Positions 12,478 to 21,600 of a stretch of DNA of 64,000 bases are shown one piece after another. Positions within the stretch are counted from its first letter, which is position 1, and each line of letters begins with the position of its first letter. The position numbers and the translations under genes are program-made. The stretch is from Choristoneura fumiferana (taxonomy: Eukaryota; Arthropoda; Insecta; Lepidoptera; Tortricidae). Under the pieces are notes generated by a model. The model saw nothing but the letters and a program-made list of their open reading frames with translations, was not told the origin of the DNA and ran no database searches. The stretch is from NCBI RefSeq assembly GCF_025370935.1, contig NC_133495.1, positions 1,375,030-1,439,029 of the forward strand, given 5' to 3'.

Positions 12478-12806
12478 AATACAAGCTTTTTTTGACTGTA
12501 CTTTTTGTTGACTGCACTTTTATTGTCACCCAAACTACGTTTGCATGCCAAATTTCAAGTCGATGCCATTAACCGTTAAAGAGTTCCGTCCTGTGGAGAC
12601 GATCCTGGCTGAACTACCAGGATGTCACTACCAGATTATTGTATCGTCACGCAATTTACAAAACACACTTAAGTAGGTAGGTATACCAAATTTCAAATCA
12701 ATCCAACTACTGGAAGTTGGTCGAATTTAACTTGCAAGATTTGATTACAGAAAAACCGACAGACGACAACGGGATAGATAAAACTAAATAAAATCTTGTA
12801 AAAAAA
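12478..12806 (+). repeat. dispersed repeat (ACAAGCTTTTTTTGACTGTA family), copy 1
   Basis: Copies are at 17891-18218 (-) and 20105-20397 (+). Shared blocks include AATTTCAAGTCGATGCCATT, AGTTCCGTCCTGYGGAGACG and CTGGAAGTTGGTCRAATTTA. Both ends carry ACAAGCTT-like and AGCTTGTA-like short inverted ends. Confidence 0.85.
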
Positions 12807-13201
12807 TAAACATTTAAGTAATTGTGTCGTACTCACACATGAAACGTAGATAAATTTTATTTCGGTACAAAATAACAAAATACAATATTTAACTTAAATT
12901 TCTCCTCATACATAACATAACTAACAAACCTTCCTACATAAAATAAAATGGTAAATCTTCACCCTCCTTTCTGTCGGTAGCCCGGTAACATAAGAAAATG
13001 TGTTGAATTCGTAACATTACGTTCGAGAAAGCGTAATCGACGAGATATATAATTAGATATCTTTATTTGTCTGCCGTTAGCATGCTTCCTGAGTCGGCAG
13101 GCTGCCAGATCACTGGGCAATGTCATTGTACGGGGCTAGACTGAGGACCTTTGGTAAACGCGAATTTGTGTAGGTCGTAAGGGCGACATATCAGCAGTTA
13201 T

Positions 13202-13378
13202 GTAGTCATCATCATCATGTCAGCCGAAAGACGTCCACTGCTGGACTGGACATAGGCCTCCCCCAAGGCTCTCCACTCAGACCGGTCTTGTGCTTTCCGC
13301 ATCCACCGCGATCCCGCGATCTTAACCAAGTCGTCGCTCCATCTTGTTGGAGGCCTACCGACACCCATGTTACCCGAG
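13202..13378 (+). repeat. dispersed repeat (CCACTGCTGGACATAGGCCT family)
   Basis: Begins with CATCATCATCATGTCAGCCG and continues through GGCTCTCCACTCAGACCGGT and TCTTGTTGGAGGCCTACCGA. This is a well-known sequence type in moth genomes, possibly the 3' end of a non-LTR element. A relative is at 24176-24400. Confidence 0.75.
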
Positions 13379-13417
13379 TTATGTAGTAAACACTCCTATT
13401 TATTTTGTGAACTTTTA

Positions 13418-13732
13418 ATAAATAAATATCATGAGACAGTTGACACCAATTGAGCTAGTCCCAAACTAAGCAAAGCTTGTACTATGGATACTAGGCAACG
13501 GTTAAACATACTTATATAGATAAATACATACTTAAATATACATGTGTGTACCTGTTCTCTGTATCGCTTACTATTTCTGGTGTACAATAAAGAGTAATTG
13601 TATTGTATTGTATTGTATATTAATCATCCAAGAACAAACATCCGCATTATTCACAAATGCCTGCCCGGCCGGGAATCGAACCCGGGACTTCGCTAGAATG
13701 CTCATTACAAGTGAATGCTCAAGTTTATCAGC
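13418..13732 (-). mobile_element. tRNA-derived SINE, interrupted by a second short element
   Basis: The tail half (13430-13540) and the head half (13620-13700, with GGGAATCGAACCCGGGA as box B complement) match the SINE at 62281-62530. About 80 bp is inserted between them: a GGTGTACAATAAAGAG block with a (TTGTA)n tail, also seen near 45690 and 52925. Nested insertion. Confidence 0.75.
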
Positions 13733-13739
13733 ACAGCAC

Positions 13740-14583
13740 CTATAGAAAATATTGGACACGATTTTTTTCCTCACTAAAAAAATTAAGATAATGTCAGATA
13801 AAGAACTGAGTGACGTCACTCCGTGCGACACTTTTTAACACGGCGTGACGCCGCGGGCCACCAAACTTCGATACTTCATCTTTGTCATTTGTTATATTAT
13901 ATGTTATGGCTAATTACTTTCCATTGTAATGGTATATGTTATGGCTAATGACACTGACTTATTCCGTACACGCTCGACCTACAAACTTGCAATCTAATTG
14001 ACGATGACGTTCGTTCGTTGACACGAGTTGAAACGCTAATTAGTTGCACGTGGACTGACACAATGATCATTTACTTAAACCATCATCATCACAGGCCTCT
14101 CTCCTAATGAGAGGGGCCTATGACCTCTCACTCAGATAAATGGCATTGGTCTCAAAAAAAAACAATGTTTATTTTATATATTTTATTTCATAAAATAGGC
14201 GAATTTAAGACACCTATTTAAAGGATTTTGGTTTTAGTTGCGTTTTTTTTTTACCCTATTTAGAAGTTACCGGAATTATAGCTAACCATAGTTGCCATGG
14301 CGTTCAAAACTACGTTTTTCTTGGCCCGTCGCAATTATTTAAAAAAACCTATCGTCTTCTGTCACCTGGCATTGTTAGAATTAGGCGCTTTAGTTATATA
14401 ACGTTTATTTAGATTTTTTCATCACACTTGCTCGTAAACAGTGTCGTAACATGCAGGCTACCTTAGTTGCAACCCCCCAAATAAAACCCTCGACCTTAAT
14501 GTGCTTGTCATGAAACCCGTGGTCGGTAAATGAGTCGTTGCCCGTACTAATTTTCTTGTCATGAAGCCCAAGGTCGGTCAATG
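13740..14583. other. non-coding stretch, no gene seen
   Basis: AT-rich with short runs of common repeat sequence, for example CATCATCATCACAGGCCTCT near 14083. No ORF with domain or exon character. Confidence 0.5.
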
Positions 14584-14702
14584 AGTCCGTGCCCGTACTG
14601 GTGGCGCTGCGCGCGCTCCTGCTGCAGGACTACATGGACCACCACATGCACACGCACGCCGAGGGAGGGGGAGGGCGACGTTGCCAAGAGCACAGCCTAA
14701 GG
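14584..14702 (+). other. GC-rich exon-like island, no identity
   Basis: A sharp GC-rich island in AT-rich DNA. It reads openly on + as a Leu/Ala-rich then His-rich peptide (VALRALLLQDYMDHHMHTHA, then Gly-rich), with a possible AG acceptor before it and AAG|GTATCG after it. It does not resemble the N-terminus of GMP reductase or a pacifastin domain. It could be an orphan exon of an unrecognised gene or a pseudogene fragment. Confidence 0.25.
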
Positions 14703-14803
14703 TATCGCCAATATTTGGAAGAATTATATTTTTGCTTTTACAAATATAAAATTTTACTTGCAAATGTGATGAAAAACATTGTATGTCGCACGGGCGGTAC
14801 TAG

Positions 14804-14910
14804 AATTACGAACATCGACTCATTAAAGCCCTCAGTCTTCGACTTCGGGCTTCTAATAGACTCTCGTTCGTAATTCCTTATTTACCGCCCTTAAGACACA
14901 ATGTACTATT
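14804..14910 (+). repeat. 107-bp repeat, identical to 23650-23756
   Basis: Starts AATTACGAACATCGACTCAT and ends GACACAATGTACTATT. By eye every base matches the second copy in the same orientation, 8.8 kb away. It contains a small hairpin (ACGAAC...GTTCGT). Confidence 0.95.
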
Positions 14911-15045
14911 CGCGCTGTCATCGTTCATCCACCATTACGTCTCATATTTCGTTTTCTAGAATTATTTTACCGTACAACGACAAAACCTACTAGACACTGG
15001 CAAAATTGTCCTCCAATGGACAGCGCCATATTTTTCTAAAAAACA
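14908..15045 (+). repeat. dispersed repeat, copy 2 (first copy at 10268-10405)
   Basis: Same family as 10268-10405, with the first 60 bases nearly unchanged. It follows directly after the 107-bp repeat. The stretch 15046-15642 after it shows no gene. Confidence 0.85.
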
Positions 15046-15642
15046 ACAACGTTTGATGAAAGTGAAACAAAGGTAAAACGTTATTTTGCAAATATACACA
15101 CGATCAATTAGTATTTTTTAAAAAATTATATTAAATGATTTTAATAAGCCTATTCCTCGAAATGGTTTTGGAATTAGACCACATTGTAAAAAAGTGATCA
15201 ATACCAATTGTGGATTCAAACCCAAACTAGCTCTCTCAGTTTTTCAAAAGTCAAAATAACTTTATTCAATTTAGGCTATAACAAGCTCTTATGAATGTCA
15301 AAAATCTACCACCGGTTCATTAAGTCTCTGTTGAGATGAATCCGGCAAGAAATTCAACGAGGTAGGTATTTATAAATATATTTTTTAAAACAGATTTAAG
15401 TATAATGTTGTTTAATAATTTACGTCAAAGTATTTAATACAACTATTTTTTTTTGCAATTCATGCGCGAAATTAATTTTGAAAATAACCACGAGCTAAAG
15501 CTGCAAAGCAATTGCGTGTGAGGTGTACAATCCGCACTGTGCCTGCATGGAAACTACAGCCCAGGCCCTCTCATTGTGAGAGGAGGACTGTACGCAGCAC
15601 TGGCACGTATACTATATGGATCACCAATTACTTCTTTATTTT

Positions 15643-15892
15643 TTTCATTCGACTGGATGGAAAACAAGCAAGTGGGTCTCCTGATGGTAAGAGATCACCA
15701 CCGCCCATAAACGTCTGCAACACCAGAAGTATTGCAGATGCGTTGCCAACCTAGAGGCCTAAGATGGGATACCTCAAGTGCCAGTAATTTCACCGGCTGT
15801 CTTACTCTCCACGCCGAAACACAACAGTGTAAGCACTGCTGCTTCACGGCAGGATTAGCGAGCGAACCTTGCACAAGGTTCTACCACCTGCA
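15643..15892 (+). repeat. dispersed lepidopteran repeat (GATCACCACCGCCCATAAAC family), copy 2
   Basis: The most complete copy in the window, reading from CGACTGGATGG through GCGAGCGAACCTTGCACAAG. Inverted relative to copies 1 and 3. ORFs inside it are not genes. Confidence 0.85.
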
Positions 15893-16226
15893 AAAGTTGA
15901 GTTTCTTCGGGGTCCGCGTTTTTAAAGTAAAAATAAATACCATCGCGATCCGTTTCTACCTATTTGAGTTAATTAAATAAACAAATGTTATTTACAAATT
16001 TTTTTTGGGAATAATTAAATATGTACTCAATAATACAAGTTTACTTGAGGTCCGCACAAAATACGCTGTCGGTCCGCCATTTGGTGACCCCTGCTACTGC
16101 TGCTGCCTAGGCAATACAGAAAGAAAGTCTGAATGGTTTTAACCATAAATTGAACATAAGATACACATTTTAATGTATGATGGACGACATCGCAACTGGT
16201 GCAAGTGGCAAGTTGTCAGTAATTAT

Positions 16227-16252
16227 AGAAAGAAAGAAAGAAAGAAAGAAAA
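16227..16252. repeat. (GAAA)n microsatellite
   Basis: About six tandem GAAA units. Flanking DNA (15893-16580) has no supported gene. Confidence 0.9.
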
Positions 16253-16587
16253 TAATTTATTTATAACAGCAATGACACATAATTAGTAAAAATAACAATA
16301 GGAAATGTTGCCGCTATAAAAAGGTCCCGGCTCAGCATATCGCTGGTTGAAAACCAGCACTGGTCTTCCGCCGGGCCACAGGAGAGTGAAATAGCATTCT
16401 AAGAGGAGAGGTCTTTGTTTAATAGTGGAAGTTTTCCGATCGATGATGAAGCAAATGATGATTTTAGTCAGGCGCGGTCCGAAGGGGCGGGTCACAGGGG
16501 ACATGACCCCCCCTCCCCCCCCTAAAATCGCACACGTTAAACTAAAAAATCTTCTAAAAATGTACAAAATAAAAAAGCATTACACGA

Positions 16588-16880
16588 CATCATCCCAGCC
16601 TATATACGTGCCACTGCTGGGCACAGGCCTCCTCTCAGAACAAGAGGGCTTAGGCCATAGTTCCCACGCGGGCCCAGTGTGGATTGGGAACTTCACACGC
16701 ACCATTGAATTGCTTCGCAGGATAGTGCAGGTTTATGTTTTCCTTCACCGCAAAGCTCGTGGTAAATTTCAAATGTAATTCCGCACATGATGAAATTCGA
16801 AAAACTCAGAGCCGTTGTTCGAACCCACAACCCTCTGCTTGAGAGGCGATAGGTCAAACCACTAGGCCACCACGGCTTCA
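16588..16880 (-). mobile_element. tRNA-derived SINE, second family
   Basis: Read on the minus strand, the head is GCCGTGGTGGCCTAGTGGTT followed by a GGTTCGAAC-type box B region. The body contains the TTCCCACGCGGGCCCAGTGT block and ends in CCACTGCTGGGCACAGGCCT. This is a common arrangement in moth genomes. The head is flanked by a (CA)n run. Confidence 0.8.
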
Positions 16881-17102
16881 CGCACACACACACACACTAC
16901 ACGACATATTGTATTATTATTAGTATGACCCCTCCAAAATTTCCGGCTGCGACCGCGCCTGATCTTAGTTGGGCCAATGGGCACAATACCTATTAGTACC
17001 TAAAGAAGCAAAACCAGAACATAATATACTGTTATCTTAGTTAAGTACGTTAGACATAAAATTAAAATCAATCATCTTAATCAACGTTAAGCAGAATTGC
17101 GA

Positions 17103-17178
17103 GAAATCTGGGGGCACGGCAGCCAAGTCGAGCAAAACAAAAACAAAGGCACGGCCGTACCATACTTTTCTCGAAGCC
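17103..17178 (-). repeat. short GC-rich dispersed repeat, inverted partner at 33815-33900
   Basis: The blocks GGTACGGCCGTGCCTTTG, TTTGTTTTGYTCGACTTGG and GCCGTGCCCCCAGAT occur here and, in the opposite orientation, at 33815-33900 inside an intron of pacifastin gene B. Confidence 0.85.
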
Positions 17179-17229
17179 ATTCAGGTATTCAAAATCCTGT
17201 AAATTTGTTATGGCCAAAGCTATAATGTT

Positions 17230-17388
17230 TTTCATGAACCAATAGAAACGCTTCAACCTCGCCTCGCTCCGCTCAGCTGTTTCCACCAGAGATGTGCTGT
17301 GCGAGGATGTGTAAATGAAGCGTTTCTATTGGTTAATGAAAAACACATCCCTCGCAACACATCCTCGTACATTATTGAAGGAAACGAC
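17230..17388. repeat. MITE-like repeat (GAAGCGTTTCTATTGGT family)
   Basis: Contains TTTCCACCAGAGATGTG, GAAGCGTTTCTATTGGT and ACACATCCCTCGCAACAC. The best copy is at 31622-31733. Diverged pieces are near 35085-35175 and 43300-43360. Part of this copy is inverted on itself. Confidence 0.75.
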
Positions 17389-17632
17389 TACGCGGTCGTG
17401 TAATTTGAAACTCCAAAAAAAAATCGATGAAACAAGAATCCGAAGAAACATGAATCCGACTTACCTAATAAGAATAAGATGAAGACCCATCTTAATTTGT
17501 TATCAGAAGTTATCGTCGATTGTTTTGAATTTCGAACCATTTTCCTGCCATTAGCTAAGCAATAAAGAACGCTGATCGATGTATGTTATCGCCATTCATC
17601 TTATCATTCGCTCGCGATAATAGCTGAAGCTG

Positions 17633-17657
17633 TGACGTCACAGGCGTGATGACGTCA
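17633..17657. promoter_or_regulatory. two perfect CRE palindromes (TGACGTCA), 17 bp apart
   Basis: TGACGTCA is at 17633-17640 and again at 17650-17657, in a locally GC-rich patch about 1 kb upstream of the first visible GMP reductase exon. This is the consensus for CREB/ATF-type bZIP proteins. A promoter role is inference; no TATA box or start site was recognised. Confidence 0.35.
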
Positions 17658-17890
17658 CCGTTGGATAGCGGAGCCAGACTGGCGGGGTCGCCCGGTCAAT
17701 GTGCAGATACTTGGTATATTTGGCATGTAGTACATGGATAGTACAGTAGGTACAGAAACAAATAACCAATCCGACTGGTGTTATTTAAGATTCCCAGGGT
17801 CGTCTTAGGCTATGCGGGGACTCCAAGACACAGAAGGCCCTTTTGGAAAATAAAGTCTTTTTTTCTGCCATCAATATGCTAGTTATTTTA

Positions 17891-18218
17891 TTACAAGCTT
17901 TTATTTAACTTGCCCTGTTTGTTTATTTATTTATTTACTTATTTGTTTGTTTGGGTCAAATCTTGGAAGCTAAATTTGACCCACTTCCAGTGGTCCGATT
18001 GACATTAAATTTGGCATACCTACTTATCTAAATTTAGTAACAATACAATAACCTGGTAGTGATATTCTGGTGGTCCTGCCAGGGTCGTCTCCGCAGGAGG
18101 GAACTCCTCAACGGTTAATAGTACCTACCGACTTGAAATTTGGTACGGATGTAGTTTAGATGACAATGCACGAACAATCAACAAAAAGTACAGTCTGCAA
18201 AAAAGCTTGTATTCAAAA
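17891..18218 (-). repeat. dispersed repeat (ACAAGCTTTTTTTGACTGTA family), copy 2
   Basis: Inverted copy of 12478-12806 and 20105-20397. A (TTTA)n-rich stretch interrupts it near 17925-17950. Confidence 0.8.
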
Positions 18219-18287
18219 TGTTTTTTTTATTAATTACACACACAGTCATGTATATGATACGGGATTTTTTTGGCAAATTCTTTCATT

Positions 18288-18425
18288 ATCGCATTCACTA
18301 CCACCGACGCACACATGCGTTTTCGGAACTTCCCCCCGGTGCCGCTGTCATAAATATTCATACATTTTGAACGCACATGTGCGTCGGTGGCACCTGTGGA
18401 AGTCAGGTGGCAGTGAATGCGTTAT
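18288..18425. repeat. inverted repeat / hairpin
   Basis: CGCATTCACTACCACCGACG...CATGCGTT on the left pairs with AACGCACATGTGCGTCGG...GTGAATGCG on the right. Confidence 0.75.
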
Positions 18426-18652
18426 AACTTTTTGTCAGATCAAAATAGAAAAAAAAAGTGAATATATCGCCCTTTCGGGGGCCCCCTGACCTGGGGGGCC
18501 CTTTGCACGGGCCCCGTGTGCCCTTATGGTAAAGACGATATTGAAGATCTCACACTTGGCCTTTGGCTCTGCGACCTAAAATGGGATGGAGCGGCACTGA
18601 TCAGGAAGTGTAAGATTTTAGTGTGTATAACCTAGATGTCTATACTTTCCAG

Positions 18653-21600
18653 GTGGACCTGCATCGCGAGATCACTTTCCGGAACTCAGGACAGACGTAC
18701 CGCGGCGTCCCGGTCATGGCGAGTAACATGGACACCGTTGGCACCTTCGAAATGGCTCGGGAACTCTCTAAGGTAATCTTATCCTCCTTCGTTTCTCACA
18801 AATTTTACCGTTGACGGATACGCCAATAAGGCTTCATTACCATCAACCAAGTCTCTAAGGCCAAGTGATGACAACATCATAAGTTACAGCATCGAGTTTT
18901 AAATGATTCATGTTTACCTAATTATAATTAGGTATATTAGACACTTGAGGTATCCCATATTAGGCCTCTAGGTTGGCAACGCATCTGCAATCCCCTTGTG
19001 TTGCAGGTGTCTATGGGCGGTGGTGATCTCTTACCATCAGGAGACCCACATGCTCTTTTGCCATCCAGTAATAAAAAAAAGACATTTCTAAAATTCGCAC
19101 CAAGCGTTTTCGTACGTCCTTTATTATCCAGACAGCTATGGAGTGGAATGCCCTGTCTGCGTCTGTATTCTCTGATCGCTACAATCTGGCCGTCTTCAAA
19201 TCTAGTGTGAATGGGCACTTATTGGGAAAGCGTGCTCCATCAGTCCTCATCTTCACTCACCATACGCGCGTTTTTATCCTTAATGGCATGTAATGTGGCA
19301 CCACTGGTAGTCCTGGTAGATACCACGGTTGCCGGCATTCAAACTCACACAGGTACTGGCAGAATACCAGCGCTACGGCTTGTTTGCCGCGGCCTTATGC
19401 TGAGTCAGCGCCGTATCTTCATTACATAACATGGCTCCCTGTATAACAATGTGGTGTGTATGTGGTCTGTATCTGTTTTGTATCTTTTTGTTCTCTGTAT
19501 CATTGTTAACGTGTTTTTTCTTCTTAACGTTTATTCCTTTGTTTTTATCAAAAACGTGTATAGAGCCATGTTACTTTTTTTATGAGGATTAAAGTTTCTT
19601 GTCTATCTATCTATCTACCATCAGTCAGACGTGATTGTGGTCAAACGCTAGCCTATTTAATGAGCTCAGGATCTCTCCATCTTTATGTTCGAGCAGTAAT
19701 TTAAAAAATATATCTTTCTTCTTTCAGCACGGACTGTTCACTTGTATCCACAAATATTACTCTCTAGATGAATGGAAGAAATTCGAAGCGGAGCACCCGG
19801 AATGCTTAGAACACATGGGTAAGTTCTGAATTAAAGGTTCCTGCACTGGTTACAATAGGTCACGGTTCAACCGGTATGTGGGGGAGGACGGGGGGAACCC
19901 TCCCTGGGTAAACCTATGCTATACTTATACCTACGATGGCTTCTTCAGTAACAGATAGTAGCAAAGCAAAAGTTTGTAGAGTAAAGGGAAGAGTCAAAAT
20001 CTATTAAAATTCTGCCTACGTATTACTTGAATGACCCCTGCTACATTAAAAAATAATTTTACCATAAGTTCTTGAGGTAAAAAAAAATTTTGGTATAAAT
20101 TTTGAATACAAGCTTTTTTTGTTGACTGTACTTGCATTATCACACAAACTATATTTGCATACCGAATTTCAAGTCGATGCCATTAACCGTTGAAGAGTTC
20201 CGTCCTGCGGAGACGATCCTAGACGGACTACCAGGATCTTACTACCAGATTATTGTATTGTGACCCAATTTACATAACTATTCCAAATTTCAAGTCAATC
20301 TGACTGCTGGAAGTTGGTCAAATTTAACTTGCAAGATTTGATTACAGACAGACAGACAGATAACGGGACAGGTGAAACTAAATAAAAGCTTGTAACAAAA
20401 GTTGGCGTTACCCACAGCCGCGAGCTCCGGCACGGCGGAGGCGGACTTCGACCGGCTCTCCGAGATCCTCAACAGCGTGAAGGAACTCAAGTTCATCTGC
20501 TTAGACGTCGCCAACGGGTACTCCCAGCACTTCGTCGAGTACCTCCGGAGAGTGCGGGCTGCTTACCCTAAGCATACCATCATTGTAAGTGGTCTACCGA
20601 TTGCCCTAATGGGTTAGTTTTCTAAAAAATCGAATAAATCCGTTAGTTAGCGGCTGTTTCACCACCTATTGATTAATTTTATTTGACGGATAAATGTGAT
20701 GCCTCCCCCTCCGGCGTCTACTTAACAAACAGAGATGGCATCACATTTATCCGACAAATAAATTTAATCAATGGATGGTGAAACAGCCCCCTGGTAATTT
20801 AACTGACGGATTGAATAGATTTTTTTTTACAAAGGAAACTTACCCAATTCCGTTTTCTCTCTTCCAAGACAAAGCTGAGAGAAATTGCCTGCCCTACGCT
20901 ATAGTCCCTATATAGTCAATAAGCAATTGCAAAACAAACTATCTTATAATAAGTAGGTATACAGGGTGACCCTAAGTGGTGAACAAAAATTATAGTTTCT
21001 AACGCAGCGTTTCTAGGCCAATTCAGCGCATTAGCTCTTGAAGCAAACAATTGAAGTTTAATTAATTAACGTTAATTTAGTTTTGCCAGTGTCTAGTGGG
21101 TTTTGCCGTTACGGTAAAGGCCGTTTAAAGGAAGTCCGCATAAAGGGTGGTATGCCTTTTCATTTCATATTGCTTGCGTGTACACTGTTGTATATTTACG
21201 TTTGTGGATTACAGGCTGGCAACGTGGTGACCGGTGAGATGGTAGAAGAACTGATATTATCTGGTGCTGACATAATTAAGGTGAGTATTTAAACCAGGAC
21301 CAGATTTAGAGGTCTGGAGGACTCGGGATAACGACGAAAAATATTATTAAGATTGGTTTTTTGGAATCTTTTTGTATTTTTTTATTTAAATTCCAAATTT
21401 TTACTTTTACGGTCATCCCGTAAAACCTAAATTGAAAATACAAACTGAAATATAGATGCACAGAAAAACCAGAAAAATAAGACCATCACTGGGAACCATC
21501 AGTGACCATCAGTGGTGTAGCGGTATAGCACGCGGTACGGAATACCGAGGACCTGGGTTCGATTCCCAGTGATGGTCTTATTTTTCTGGTTTTTCTGTGC

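Noticed and set aside
21505..21576. functional tRNA-Ser(GGA)
   Set aside because: No U33, no long variable arm as required for Ser, and embedded in a hairpin; treated as SINE-derived.
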